DNA of 64,000 nt from Mesorhizobium huakuii (GTDB lineage: Bacteria > Pseudomonadota > Alphaproteobacteria > Rhizobiales > Rhizobiaceae): NCBI RefSeq assembly GCF_014189455.1, contig NZ_CP050296.1:2228001-2292000 (forward strand), read 5' to 3'. This document shows, piece after piece, positions 43,343 to 54,402 of the stretch. The notes beneath the pieces are model-generated. The model did not search any database. It was not told the DNA's origin and saw only the letters and a program-made list of their open reading frames with translations. How positions within the stretch are numbered: the first letter of the stretch is position 1; each line of letters starts with the position of its first letter. Position numbers and translations under genes: made by a program.

Positions 43343-44590
43343 ATGCTCGCATCCTACCGACCGATCCTCTCCCTGCTTCGCGGCACTGCCTTTCTGCTCG
43401 CGGCATCGGGTCTGCATGGGCTGCTGTTGCCCCTGCGCGGCCAGGTGGAGGGGTTCTCGACCGCATCGCTCGGCCTAATGGGCACCGCCTGGGCCGGTGG
43501 CTTCGTCACCGGCTGTTTCTTCGCGCCGCGCCTTGTGCGCCGCGCCGGGCATGTGCGCGCCTTCGGCGCCTTTGCCGCGTCCGGCGCCATCGTGGCGCTG
43601 CTCACCGGCCTGATCATCGACGAATATGTCTGGATCCTGTTGCGCGCCTTCACCGGCTTCACCATGGCCGGCGCTTTCATGGTCATTGAGAGCTGGCTGA
43701 ACGAGAAGGCCACCAACGAGAACCGCGGCACCGTCTTCGGCCTCTATATGATGGTCACCTACGCCTCGATCATGGGCGGACAGATGATCGTCGCCGGCGG
43801 CGACGTGAAATCAGCCTCGCTATTCATGATCACCGGAATCCTGTTTTGCCTGTCGCTGATCCCGACCGCGGTTTCTTCGGCATCGCTCCCCAAGCCGCTG
43901 CAGGACGTCAAGCTCGACGTCAAGGGCCTCTACGCCAACTCCCCGGTGTCGGCGGTCGCTTGCCTGTTGGTCGGTATCGCCAACGGCGCCTGGGGCACGC
44001 TGGGTGCCGTCTACGGCGCCCGTATCGGCATTTCCACGGCCGAGATCGCCTTGATGATGAGCCTTGTCGTCGTCGCCGGCGCCGCCATGCAGCTGCCAGC
44101 CGGGCGTCTGTCCGACAAGACCGACCGCCGTTTCGTGCTCGCCGGTGCCGCTTTTGGCGCGGCGCTGGTCGCACTGCTGGTCTTCCTCTTCGAGCCGCGC
44201 TCCGCCGTCTTTGTCATCGTCTTGACCGCCGCTTACGGCGCCTTCGCCTACACGCTCTATTCGATCGCCGTGGCCCATGCCAACGACCACGCCCGTGCTG
44301 AGGATTTCGTCAAGGTATCGGGCGGCTTGCTGCTGCTTTACGGCTTCGGCACCATGATCGGCCCTTTGCTGGCGGCGGCGCTGATGGGCTGGATGCGACC
44401 GGAGGGTCTGTTCCTGGCGACCGCCTTCGCGCATCTGTCGCTGGCCGGCTACACGCTGCTACGCATCAGCCGCCGCGCTCCGGTGCCGATCGAGAATCGC
44501 GATGCTTTCAAGACGCAGCCGGCCGATCGCTCGCTGACGCCGGAAGCATTGCGGCTCGATCCAAGAAGAAAAGCAGAAGCAGACAGTTGA
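43343..44590 (+). CDS. MFS transporter (YcaD-like)
   Basis: A 415-residue twelve-span transporter, from ATG at 43343 (MLASYRPILSLLRGTAFLLA); a start at 43289 would add 18 polar residues and cannot be excluded. Typical MFS features are the loop-2 region FFAPRLVRRAGHVRAFGAFA, GAFMVIESWLNEKATNENRG after span 4 and LPAGRLSDKTDRRFVLAGAA between spans 8 and 9. The IESWLNEKA motif is that of YcaD-type putative exporters. The tail (ENRDAFKTQPADRSLTPEAL) is cytoplasmic. Substrate unknown; a small ArsR gene follows by 31 bp. Confidence 0.87.
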   Translation: MLASYRPILSLLRGTAFLLAASGLHGLLLPLRGQVEGFSTASLGLMGTAWAGGFVTGCFFAPRLVRRAGHVRAFGAFAASGAIVALLTGLIIDEYVWILLRAFTGFTMAGAFMVIESWLNEKATNENRGTVFGLYMMVTYASIMGGQMIVAGGDVKSASLFMITGILFCLSLIPTAVSSASLPKPLQDVKLDVKGLYANSPVSAVACLLVGIANGAWGTLGAVYGARIGISTAEIALMMSLVVVAGAAMQLPAGRLSDKTDRRFVLAGAAFGAALVALLVFLFEPRSAVFVIVLTAAYGAFAYTLYSIAVAHANDHARAEDFVKVSGGLLLLYGFGTMIGPLLAAALMGWMRPEGLFLATAFAHLSLAGYTLLRISRRAPVPIENRDAFKTQPADRSLTPEALRLDPRRKAEADS

Positions 44591-44604
44591 GATTCGAAAA
44601 ACTT

Positions 44605-44622
44605 TGCCTCACAAATGAGGCA
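44605..44622. promoter_or_regulatory. Palindrome covering the ribosome site and start of the ArsR gene
   Basis: TGCCTCA-CAAA-TGAGGCA is a perfect 7-bp inverted repeat whose last base is the A of the ATG at 44622. TGAGG inside it is the only ribosome-site candidate. It may be the repressor's own operator, a hairpin that hides the ribosome site, or both. Confidence 0.7.
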
Positions 44623-44885
44623 TGATGTTTTCCGACGCCTTCATGGCGATCGCCGACCCCAATCGGCGCCATCTTCTGGAAGAACTTCGACGCGGCCCGA
44701 AAACCGTTAACGAGTTGGCCGCCGGCTTGCCAGTCTCACGCCCGGCCGTATCACAGCATCTGAAAGTGCTTCTGGACGCCGGATTGGTCAACGCCAAAGC
44801 TGAAGGCACGCGACGTGTCTATACAGTCAGCAATTCCGGCTTCCTGAAGCTCAACATCTGGCTCGATCAATTCTGGGAAGCCTGA
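44622..44885 (+). CDS. Short ArsR-family HTH regulator
   Basis: An 87-residue winged-helix regulator: MMFSDAFMAIADPNRRHLLE, ELRRGPKTVNELAAGLPVSR, PAVSQHLKVLLDAGLVNAKA, GTRRVYTVSNSGFLKLNIWL. This is the core of the ArsR type that usually partners SRPBCC proteins, without the cysteines of metal sensors. Two ATG codons in a row (44622, 44625) offer starts; the second has better spacing from GAGG. Its own start region is a perfect palindrome. The SRPBCC gene next door is convergent, not co-oriented. Confidence 0.87.
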   Translation: MMFSDAFMAIADPNRRHLLEELRRGPKTVNELAAGLPVSRPAVSQHLKVLLDAGLVNAKAEGTRRVYTVSNSGFLKLNIWLDQFWEA

Positions 44886-44914
44886 CCGTTTCTGACCGCG
44901 GCCCGATCAACACT

Positions 44915-45726
<812 letters not shown>

Positions 45727-45731
45727 AGCGG

Positions 45732-46388
45732 TCAGCCGTTGTTGTAGGGGAAGAACTTGAAGTAGGGCTGCGCCTCCTCGATTACCCTGGCGAAGGCAGG
45801 GCGCTGCAGCAGCCGGTCGTGATAGCGTTTCACGGCCGGATATTTGTCGCCGAACGGCTCGACCTTGTTGGCATAGAAGAGCGCGGGCGACGCCGCGCAA
45901 TCGGCCATGGTGAAGGCGTCGCCCACCGCCCAAATCTTCGACTGCATCTCCTGTTCGATGATGGCATAGGAGTTGCGCAGCTGGCCGCGCGCCTGTTCGA
46001 CGCCGAACGGATCTGTCTTGTCGAGCGGCCGCAACCGGTCGCCGACGATCTTCTGCATCGGCTCCTGCACATAGAAATCATAGAAGCGGTCGGCCTGGCG
46101 GACCGCCAGCGCCGCGTCGATGTCGGCTGGGATGAGTTCGACCGGCCCCGGATAATGCGCGGCGAGATATTCAACGACGATGGTCGATTCCAGCACCGTG
46201 CGGTCGCGCGCATCGTCGCGCAGCGCCGGCATCTTGCCGGTCGGCGAAATCTTCAGGAAGGCCGCGCGCGAATGGTCGTCGCCAAGGTCGACGATGACCG
46301 GATTGAAGACCGTGCCGTTCTCATAGAGCGCGATCAGCGGCTTCCAGCAGAAAGAGGCCAGCGGATGGAAATGCAGTGTCAGGGACAT
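45732..46388 (-). CDS. Glutathione S-transferase family protein
   Basis: A 218-residue GST: the thioredoxin-fold N-domain has LTLHFHPLASFCWKPLIALY, RAAFLKISPTGKMPALRDDA and TVLESTIVVEYLAAHYPGPV (the SxxI motif that holds glutathione), and the helical C-domain has WAVGDAFTMADCAASPALFY and YHDRLLQRPAFARVIEEAQP. HPLASFCWK carries a serine and a cysteine where the catalytic residue sits. It leads a three-gene operon with ArsR and SRPBCC genes. AGTTAAGTAATTGCTTCAG just upstream (46452-46470) could hold the promoter or the ArsR site. Confidence 0.9.
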   Translation of the reverse strand: MSLTLHFHPLASFCWKPLIALYENGTVFNPVIVDLGDDHSRAAFLKISPTGKMPALRDDARDRTVLESTIVVEYLAAHYPGPVELIPADIDAALAVRQADRFYDFYVQEPMQKIVGDRLRPLDKTDPFGVEQARGQLRNSYAIIEQEMQSKIWAVGDAFTMADCAASPALFYANKVEPFGDKYPAVKRYHDRLLQRPAFARVIEEAQPYFKFFPYNNG

Positions 46389-46510
46389 TCTTTGCTCGTC
46401 TCTTTCTGGTTCGTCGATGGGCGAGAGCTATGCGCCCGCCAGGTCAACACTGAAGCAATTACTTAACTATTGTGGCAAACCTCGCCCGTCAAGACCGACC
46501 CCATGAAATC

Positions 46511-47346
46511 TCAATTGGACCTGATATGCGAGACGATGGCGGCTTCGATGTCCGGCCAGTCTTGCGAATGCAGCTCATGGCCGCCGCCCGCGACGCGAAG
46601 GAGGTTCGCGCCGGCGACCGTTTTGGCCAGCGCCTCGCCATGCTCGACCGGAAAGATCGGATCTGATGTGCCATGGATAACCAGCAGCGGCGCCGCCATT
46701 TCTGGCAAGCGGCCCTTCCACGCATCGCCACCCTTGAGCGAGAAATGATTGGTTGCGCTGAGGAACCCGCCGGAGCGATCGTAATCCTGTTCGATGAAGG
46801 CCCGCATCAGGGCCTCGTCGAACGGGTGTGCGGTGCTGGCGATCGCCCTGGCATCCCTGACCATGAAATCAATCACCTGGCGGCGGTCCGACCAGTCGAC
46901 ATCGGCGCCCGCGCCGAATGCTCGATATAGGCATCGGTCGTCTGCGGCAGATGGGAGGTGTCCATCCCCACCTGCGAACTGCTGATCACCGTCAGCGAAG
47001 CGACGCGGGAGGGGTGCCTGAGCGCCGCGATCTGCGCGATCATGCCGCCCATCGACATGCCGGCGACATGGGCCTTGTCGATGCCATGGCTGTCGAGCAC
47101 ACCAATCGCGTCGTCCGCCATGTCGTCGAATGTGTAGGGCGCCTTGCCCGGCGGATATTTGGTCGAACGGCCGGTATCGCGATTGTCGTAGCGGATAACA
47201 TACAGGCCGGCATCCGCCAGCTCCCGGCAAAACGCCTCCGGCCACCACAGCATCGAGGCCATCGCGCCCATGATCAAAAGCAGCGGGGGATTTTCAGGGT
47301 CGCCGAAGGCTTCGGATAGGATCTCGGGGCGATTGATCGTCGTCAT
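46511..47346 (-). pseudogene. Alpha/beta hydrolase, single-base frameshift
   Basis: From ATG at 47346 the first frame reads MTTINRPEILSEAFGDPENP, LLLIMGAMASMLWWPEAFCR, YVIRYDNRDTGRSTKYPPGK and the nucleophile elbow HVAGMSMGGMIAQIAALRHP, to about YIEHSARAP. The second frame then gives ADVDWSDRRQVIDFMVRDAR, PLLVIHGTSDPIFPVEHGEA and the catalytic-His region RVAGGGHELHSQDWPDIEAA to the stop at 46511. Adding one base near 46902-46912 restores RAPDVDW. All catalytic residues survive, so the protein would be a working hydrolase of about 277 residues if the base is an error. It diverges from an HxlR regulator. Confidence 0.85.
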
Positions 47347-47363
47347 CACAGGGCTCCTAATCT

Positions 47364-47380
47364 GATTGCATTTTGCAATC
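47364..47380. promoter_or_regulatory. Probable HxlR operator in the divergent promoter
   Basis: GATTGCA-TTT-TGCAATC is a perfect 7-bp inverted repeat, 17 bp from the hydrolase start and 59 bp from the HxlR start. ATGCAAC at 47411-47417 is a possible extra half-site. Position between a regulator and its divergent neighbour supports an operator. Confidence 0.65.
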
Positions 47381-47439
47381 GGTCGCACCATAATAAAACT
47401 GATACGATAATGCAACTGGTTTTGTGTGGAGAGAATCGA

Positions 47440-47961
47440 ATGAGCCTCGATCGCCGGTCCGGCTGCCCGATCAATCTGTCGCTGGAAGTGTTCGGCGACC
47501 GCTGGAGCCTGATCATCCTTCGCGACATGATTTTCGGCGGCAGGCGGCATTTTCGCGAACTGCTCAACGGCTCGATGGAAGGCATTGCCTCCAACATCCT
47601 TGCCGACCGGCTGAAGCGGCTGATGGAATTGGGCATGCTGACAAAGGCCGACGACCCCAGCCACAAGCAGAAGGCGATCTACAGCCTGACCGAGATGGCC
47701 ATCACGCTGGTGCCGATTCTCGCCCATCTCGGCGCTTGGGGCCGGGTCTGGCTGCCAACCACCGAGGAACTCTCGATCCGCGCCGAGCTCCTGGAAAAGG
47801 GCGGACCGCCACTGTGGGAGAAATTCATGGACGAATTGCGCCATGAGCATTTGGGTACGCCGCTCGATACGGCGTCCGGCCCTTCTGTCCGCGCGACCCT
47901 GCAGGCCGCCTATCAAGCCGTGGTCGCCAGCAAGGCTCTCAACGCCAGCCCGGCCGCGTAA
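47440..47961 (+). CDS. HxlR-family HTH regulator
   Basis: A 173-residue winged-helix regulator from ATG at 47440 (MSLDRRSGCPINLSLEVFGD), with GGAGAGAATCG upstream. The HxlR pattern is complete: C9 in SGCPINLSLEVFGDRWSLII, LRDMIFGGRRHFRELLNGSM, GIASNILADRLKRLMELGML and KQKAIYSLTEMAITLVPILA. The conserved cysteine is used for quinone or aldehyde sensing in some members. It faces the hydrolase gene, which it probably controls. Confidence 0.92.
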   Translation: MSLDRRSGCPINLSLEVFGDRWSLIILRDMIFGGRRHFRELLNGSMEGIASNILADRLKRLMELGMLTKADDPSHKQKAIYSLTEMAITLVPILAHLGAWGRVWLPTTEELSIRAELLEKGGPPLWEKFMDELRHEHLGTPLDTASGPSVRATLQAAYQAVVASKALNASPAA

Positions 47962-48025
47962 ACAACTATTTTCCCCGTTGAGAGGCCGGCTCTGCTAGAA
48001 CAAGCGGAAACCACAATTCACGGGA

Positions 48026-48271
48026 TTGGATAAGGTCTTGGTTGAGAACTCTCGGGATGCCGCCCGCGCGCGCGCCGATCTGCGCTTCAAGAAACAGGAA
48101 GAAGCGGCGACCGTCCGCCAGAAGGCGATGGCGGAATATGCCGCCGAGAGTGACGCCCGCAAGGTCAAGACCGACAAGCTGAGGGCGCTCCGGCTCGCCA
48201 AGGAAGCCGAAGACCTCGCCAACGCGCCGGCATTGCCCGCCAAGAAGCCTGCACGCGCCAAGAAGAAATAA
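48026..48271 (+). CDS. Small basic helical protein
   Basis: An 81-residue protein with a TTG start at 48026 (MDKVLVENSRDAARARADLR). It is highly charged and helical, with many Ala, Lys and Arg (RFKKQEEAATVRQKAMAEYA, DARKVKTDKLRALRLAKEAE) and a Lys-rich end (AKKPARAKKK). I believe similar proteins occur throughout rhizobia without known role; nucleic-acid binding is conceivable from the charge. The start is uncertain since no ATG is present. Confidence 0.6.
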   Translation: MDKVLVENSRDAARARADLRFKKQEEAATVRQKAMAEYAAESDARKVKTDKLRALRLAKEAEDLANAPALPAKKPARAKKK

Positions 48272-48454
48272 CACGCACCTCTTCGGCACCCCCGCCTGAA
48301 TCGGCCGGCGCCTGCTCGCCTGTTGCCGTTCGACGGCGCCATCCAGACAGCGGCCCTTCATCCCACCGCTTCACAAGAAGCAATTTCAACCGAAACCGGG
48401 ATTGCTTCGGCCGGCCGCCCGCCGATGATTGTCGCTTTCCAACAGGAGATTGCC

Positions 48455-48886
48455 ATGACCGCGCTGCCGCTCGAAAAAGCCAGGCAAATCATCGATGCCG
48501 CCTTTGCCAAGGGCGCCGATCTCAAGCTCAAGCCGCTGGGTGTCTCGGTGCTTGACGCCGGCGGCCATCTGGTCGCCTTCCAGCGCCAGGACGGCGCCTC
48601 GTTCCTGCGCCCGCAAATGTCGGCCGGCAAGGCCTATGGCGCGCTGGCCATCGGCATGGGCTCACGCAAGGTCGAGGCCTTCGCCAAGGAGCGCCCGCAT
48701 CTGGTCGCCGGCATCTCCGATGTGTCGGGCGGACGCGTCCTGCCGGTGGTCGGCGGCGTGCTGATCCGCGACAAGGCCGGCACTATTGTCGGCGCGGTCG
48801 GCATATCAGGCGACACGTCGGACAATGACGAGGCAGCGGCCATCGCCGGCATCGAGGCCGCCGGCTTCAACGCCGATCCGGGCTGA
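48455..48886 (+). CDS. GlcG/HbpS family heme-binding-like protein
   Basis: A 143-residue protein from ATG at 48455 (MTALPLEKARQIIDAAFAKG), preceded by AGGAGATTGCC. The GlcG/HbpS fold is recognisable: LGVSVLDAGGHLVAFQRQDG, SFLRPQMSAGKAYGALAIGM, GVLIRDKAGTIVGAVGISGD and the end DNDEAAAIAGIEAAGF. Members bind heme or cobalamin or have unknown roles near catabolic genes. It stands alone here. Confidence 0.88.
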   Translation: MTALPLEKARQIIDAAFAKGADLKLKPLGVSVLDAGGHLVAFQRQDGASFLRPQMSAGKAYGALAIGMGSRKVEAFAKERPHLVAGISDVSGGRVLPVVGGVLIRDKAGTIVGAVGISGDTSDNDEAAAIAGIEAAGFNADPG

Positions 48887-48895
48887 GCCCTTAGT

Positions 48896-49297
48896 CTAGT
48901 TAACGTTGATGTCCCGGCTCGCCGACCGCATCGACACCGCGAATCCGGCCAGCACATCGAACAGCGCGATGATCATCAGCGTGAAGAAGATCGAATGCGC
49001 CGCGCCCTTGACCAGCAGGAACTCCACCAGGAAGGCGACGAAGACCAGCGTCGACAGGAGATGGTCCATGATCGAGGCGCTGGTCGTGCGCGCCGACTTC
49101 ACCATTTCGAGGAACAGGAAGATCAGCCCGATCAGGATCATCAGGTCGCCCAGCGTCATCGAGAACACCCCGCCCGACATCATGCGGAACGAGAAGATCT
49201 CGCTCGCCCATGGATCGTCACCGCCGCCGAAAATTCCGAGCAGGCCGAGATTGTAGAGAATGAAAGGCACGATCAAAAGCGGGACGGCACCGAACAT
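48896..49297 (-). CDS. Four-span membrane protein of unknown function
   Basis: A 133-residue inner-membrane protein from ATG at 49297 (MFGAVPLLIVPFILYNLGLL). The spans are LLIVPFILYNLGLLGIFGG, TLGDLMILIGLIFLFLEMVK, STLVFVAFLVEFLLVKGAA and FFTLMIIALFDVLAGFAVSM. Short polar loops (DDPWASEIFSFRMMSGG, SARTTSASIMD) join them. A longer start to 49420 lacks logic. I believe it is conserved in rhizobia but know no function. It converges on the GlcG gene. Confidence 0.75.
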   Translation of the reverse strand: MFGAVPLLIVPFILYNLGLLGIFGGGDDPWASEIFSFRMMSGGVFSMTLGDLMILIGLIFLFLEMVKSARTTSASIMDHLLSTLVFVAFLVEFLLVKGAAHSIFFTLMIIALFDVLAGFAVSMRSASRDINVN

Positions 49298-49522
49298 CTG
49301 GCGTCTCCATATGGGGGCACCTTCTGTAGAATGCGCCACAGCCACGCCGTCAAGATTTTTCGTGAAAAGCCGCAAACACGGTCGAAGACCGGATGCAACA
49401 ACCATGTCAGCCGGTTGCAAGCGTAAGACAGAGGCTCAGCACTTGAAGTAGCCAGCGCACTGCGCGCCGGTGAGATGGCAGCCCGAGCTTCGGCACCGGT
49501 TCGTCCAAGTTCCGCCAAACGC

Positions 49523-49546
49523 AAAAAGACCGGCCAGAGGCCGGTC
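49523..49546 (-). terminator. Rho-independent terminator of rpmF
   Basis: On the minus strand GACCGGCC and GGCCGGTC pair around three bases, followed by TTTTT. It lies 32 bp beyond the rpmF stop. Confidence 0.92.
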
Positions 49547-49577
49547 CTTTGTAACTCAACCCTTTGGAAAGCTGGTC

Positions 49578-49760
49578 TCAGCTTTCCTTGGGGGTCAGCA
49601 CCTGGCGACCGCGATACATGCCGGTCTTCAGGTCGATGTGGTGCGGGCGGCGCATTTCGCCGGAATTCTTGTCCTCGACATAGGTCGGGGCCTTGAGGGC
49701 GTCGGCCGAGCGGCGCATGCCGCGCTTGGACGGAGAGGTTTTGCGTTTCGGAACGGCCAT
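49578..49760 (-). CDS. rpmF: 50S ribosomal protein L32
   Basis: A 60-residue ribosomal protein. [40 protein letters not shown] and [15 protein letters not shown] are the L32 blocks of alphaproteobacteria. The zinc-binding cysteines of some L32 forms are missing, as usual in this group (SGEMRRPH). It is followed by its own terminator and preceded by mtgA on the same strand. Confidence 0.97.
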   Translation of the reverse strand: MAVPKRKTSPSKRGMRRSADALKAPTYVEDKNSGEMRRPHHIDLKTGMYRGRQVLTPKES

Positions 49761-49901
49761 GGATATGCTCCACTACATGGTCAAAAAGCCCCGCCCGCCC
49801 TCGTGAAAGGGCCATGTCGGGGCCTAAATCTGAGAAAGTCGGGTGCCTATACACGCCCTGTGCCGTTTTGGCCAGCGCTACCATGAACTTTTTTGTGCCG
49901 G

Positions 49902-50612
49902 CTATTCGAGACAGCCGACATAAGCACCGGAACGACCTGCCCTGCGCTCGATCAGATTGGCGAGCCGTCGTAGGCCCGGCCCGGGTTTTGCCGGATTGCG
50001 GGCGATCGGATTGGGCAAGGTGACGGCGAGAAGTGCTGCCTGCCGGCGCGACAGCTGTTTTGCCGAAATGCCGAAATGGTGCTGTGCCGCCGCCTCGATG
50101 CCGTAGATGCCCGGCCCCCATTCGGCGATGTTGAGATAGATTTCCATGATGCGGCGTTTCGACATCACCGCGTCGAAATAGACGGCCAGCGGCAGTTCGA
50201 CGACCTTGCGCACCGAGCCCAGCGGCCGCGACCACAGGAACAGGTTCTTCACCGTCTGCATGGTGATGGTCGAGGCGCCGCGCGTTGCCTCGCCGGCCAG
50301 CGCGTCGTCGACAACGCCACGCAATTCGCCGAGATCGACGCCGCGGTGGAAGCAGAACTGCCCGTCCTCAGACATGATGACCGAATGGGCCAGCACCGGC
50401 GCGACATCGTCGATCGATACCCAGCGCCGGTCATAGCCGGAGAAGGTCGCCAGGTCCTTCAGCATCAGCGTCGACACCGGATGCACGAAGGACGGCAGGT
50501 AAAGGAAGGTCAGCACAACCGGGATCAACGCCAGCACGGCGGCCACGACGATGCCGCGCCGAACCCAGCGCCTGAGATTGCGGCGGTTCACGCCGCGCGA
50601 TCTCGTCGCCAT
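49902..50612 (-). CDS. mtgA: Monofunctional biosynthetic peptidoglycan transglycosylase MtgA
   Basis: A 236-residue membrane-anchored enzyme that polymerises lipid II glycan chains. The ATG at 50612 ([20 protein letters not shown]) starts a basic stretch and the single span [19 protein letters not shown]. The GT51 motifs are [17 protein letters not shown] with catalytic E82, [36 protein letters not shown] and [25 protein letters not shown] instead of the more usual EDxxF is normal for MtgA. It diverges from ispA across repeat A3. Confidence 0.95.
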   Translation of the reverse strand: MATRSRGVNRRNLRRWVRRGIVVAAVLALIPVVLTFLYLPSFVHPVSTLMLKDLATFSGYDRRWVSIDDVAPVLAHSVIMSEDGQFCFHRGVDLGELRGVVDDALAGEATRGASTITMQTVKNLFLWSRPLGSVRKVVELPLAVYFDAVMSKRRIMEIYLNIAEWGPGIYGIEAAAQHHFGISAKQLSRRQAALLAVTLPNPIARNPAKPGPGLRRLANLIERRAGRSGAYVGCLE

Positions 50613-50673
50613 GTCCAGCTTTTCGGTTTCATGATCGACGATCGGTTCCGCCAAGCCGCCCAACCCGTGCCAG

Positions 50674-50817
50674 AGAGCTTGTTTCGAAACCCGCTCCTGT
50701 GAGTCACATGACGGTGTTTTCGAGAACCGGAGCGGAGCGTACATTTGAGTACGTGAGCACCGGAAGCACAGAAAACGCCTTCAGATGACCGCAGGAGTAG
50801 AGTTTCCAAACGGGCTC
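50674..50817. repeat. Imperfect palindromic intergenic element, family A copy 3
   Basis: A 144-bp element between the divergent mtgA and ispA. Its arms (left GAGCTTGTTTCGAAACCCGC, right reverse complement GAGCCCGTTTGGAAACTCTA) are inverted copies of each other but unrelated to the arms of copies 1 and 2. The apex GAGAACCGGAGCGGAGCGTA CATTTGAGTACGTGAGCACCGG is nearly identical to copy 1. It lies 61 bp from the mtgA start and 68 bp from the ispA start, inside the shared promoter region. Confidence 0.83.
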
Positions 50818-50885
50818 TTACTGCTCCGGCATAATGGCGCTTGCCTTCTTGCGCAACGTCTGAGTGTCGGCTACCGCTCCCGGCC

Positions 50886-51803
50886 ATGACGAATGACGAC
50901 GAAATGGCGTTCGAAATGGCGCTCATCAGGCGGGCGGCGGCCGTCGAGGTGCTGCTGCGGCGGTTGCTCGACGATCGCCCGCTTTCGGGCGAGATCGCGC
51001 GACCCGACCGGCTGATGGCGGCGATGCGCCATGGCGTGCTGAACGGCGGCAAGCGGCTGCGCCCGTTCCTAGTCATGGAAAGTGCCGCCCTTTTCTCCGC
51101 CGATGGCGAAGCAGCACTTCGCGTCGCGGCGGCCCTCGAATGTGTGCATTGCTATTCGCTGATCCATGATGATTTGCCAGCGATGGACGATGACGATCTG
51201 CGCCGCGGCCAGCCGACCGTGCACAGGGCCTTCGACGAGGCGACCGCGATCCTGGCCGGCGACGCCTTGCTGACTCTGGCCTTCGACATCATCGCCGGCG
51301 AAGCGACCGTATTGCCGGCCGAGCGGCGGGCGGCCCTGGTGCTGGCGCTTGCCCGTGCGGCCGGAGCCGGCGGCATGGTCGGTGGCCAGAAACTCGACCT
51401 CGAAGCCGAACAGACACCGCCCGACGAGGCCGGTATCATAACGCTGCAGGCGATGAAGACCGGCGCACTGATCCGCTTCGCCTGCGAAGCCGGCGCCATC
51501 ATCGCCGGCGCTTCGGCGGAAGACCGCGAGCGGTTGGCCGAATTCGGCTCGGCGGTCGGCCTTGCCTTCCAGCTTGCCGACGACCTGCTCGACCTGACCG
51601 CCGACGCCAGCCAGATGGGCAAGGCGACCGGCAAGGACGCCGCCGCCGGCAAAGGAACGCTGGTGGCGCTGCACGGCGCGCCCTGGGCGCTCCGACAGCT
51701 GAAGGGCCTCGTCTACCAGGCCCACGCGCTGCTCGAGCCCTATGGCGAACAGGCGGCGCTGCTGAGGCAGGCGGCAAACTTCGTGGCGGATCGCAACAGC
51801 TGA
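50886..51803 (+). CDS. ispA: Farnesyl diphosphate (short-chain polyprenyl) synthase
   Basis: A 305-residue prenyltransferase that condenses isopentenyl diphosphate with allylic diphosphates. The ATG at 50886 (MTNDDEMAFEMALIRRAAAV) is preferred over 50841. The first aspartate-rich motif is DDLPAMDDDDLRRG (95-108) with the bacterial insertion between the aspartates, preceded by GGKRLRPFLVMESAALF; the second is FQLADDLLDLTADASQMGKA. HCYSLIHDD with a Tyr upstream of the first motif fits a C15 product. It is a single gene, divergent from mtgA. Confidence 0.93.
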   Translation: MTNDDEMAFEMALIRRAAAVEVLLRRLLDDRPLSGEIARPDRLMAAMRHGVLNGGKRLRPFLVMESAALFSADGEAALRVAAALECVHCYSLIHDDLPAMDDDDLRRGQPTVHRAFDEATAILAGDALLTLAFDIIAGEATVLPAERRAALVLALARAAGAGGMVGGQKLDLEAEQTPPDEAGIITLQAMKTGALIRFACEAGAIIAGASAEDRERLAEFGSAVGLAFQLADDLLDLTADASQMGKATGKDAAAGKGTLVALHGAPWALRQLKGLVYQAHALLEPYGEQAALLRQAANFVADRNS

Positions 51804-51845
51804 GTTTGGCATTTGGAAATCGCCTGCCTGGCAGGGCAGGCAGGA

Positions 51846-52768
51846 CTATCCCCGCCCTGCGCCATTCGCCACGACATACACCGAATAGAGCGACTGCCGC
51901 GCCGTGATGAACAGGCGGTTGCGTTTCGGGCCGCCGAAGGTGAGGTTCGCCACCGTCTCCGGAATGCGGATCTTGCCGATCAGCGTGCCGTCGGGGTCGA
52001 AGCAATGGACGCCATCGCCGGCGCCAGCCCAGACGCGGCCAGCCGTATCCACCCTGAATCCGTCGAACAGGCCAGCCGTGCAGGTCGCGAAGACGCCGAG
52101 TTCGTTGAGCGCGGCACCCTCGACAGCGAACTTGCGTATGTGCCGCGCCCATCCTTCTGGTGTGTTACGCCGGTGTCGCCGACATACAGGATGGTTTCGT
52201 CCGGCGAGAAGGCGAGACCGTTGGGTTTCGCCATCGTCGAGACGACGCGTGTCACCGCGCCCGTTGCAGGGTCGGCGCGGTAAACGTGGCAGCCCTCGAT
52301 CTCCTGCTCGGCGCGGTCGCCCTCATAGTCCGTCGCGATGCCATAGGGCGGATCGGTAAACCACACCGTGCCGTCCGAGTGAACCACCACATCGTTGGGC
52401 GAATTCAGCCGCTTGCCCTCGAAGCGGTCGGCGATCACCGCGATCGACCCGTCATGCTCGGTGCGGGTGACGCGCCGCGCGCGGTGCTCGCAGGTGACCA
52501 GCCGCCCTTCAGTGTCGACTGTGTTGCCGTTGGCGTTGTTCGCCGGCGCGCGAAAAACCGAGACCATGCCGCTGGTGTCGTCATAGCGCATGATGCGGTC
52601 GTCCGGGATGTCCGAAAACACCAGATACCGCCCGGCTGCGAACCATGCCGGACCCTCCAGCCAGCGCCCGCCCGTCCACAGCCGTTCGACGGCGACATGG
52701 CCGACGAAGCAGCGCTCGAACCGCTCGTCGAGAACCTCGAAGCCTGCGCCTTCAATGTCTCCGAACAT
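51846..52768 (-). pseudogene. SMP-30/gluconolactonase family protein, single-base frameshift
   Basis: From ATG at 52768 (MFGDIEGAGFEVLDERFERC) the first frame gives the six-bladed propeller start: RWLEGPAWFAAGRYLVFSDI, NNANGNTVDTEGRLVTCEHR, NSPNDVVVHSDGTVWFTDPP and NGLAFSPDETILYVGDTGVT. After HQKDG the frame is lost near 52143-52150; adding one base gives PRHIRKFAVEGAALNELGVF and then the last blade (DTAGRVWAGAGDGVHCFDPD, GKIRIPETVANLTFGGPKRN) to the stop at 51846. Metal ligands E, N, N and D are retained, so it would be a sugar-lactone hydrolase. It diverges from the sugar ABC importer across a LacI operator. Confidence 0.85.
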
Positions 52769-52840
52769 GCCTTGTCCTCCACGAAGCCGGCCTATCGATA
52801 GCCTTCGCGGCGAGCCATTTTCAAGACTTGACCTGCAAAA

Positions 52841-52856
52841 ATGTTAGCGATAACAT
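52841..52856. promoter_or_regulatory. LacI-family operator in the lactonase/ABC importer divergent promoter
   Basis: ATGTTAGCGATAACAT has perfect 6-bp arms. It lies 43 bp before the ABC ATPase start and 72 bp from the lactonase start. It matches the operator at 59797 at 15 of 16 positions, and upstream context (GACTTGAC) is shared as well. Confidence 0.88.
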
Positions 52857-52899
52857 CGTTGCCAATTCAGTCCGTTTGTTTGGCTTGGGAGGGCCATAG

Positions 52900-54393
<1,494 letters not shown>

Positions 54394-54402
54394 GGAGGAT
54401 CC

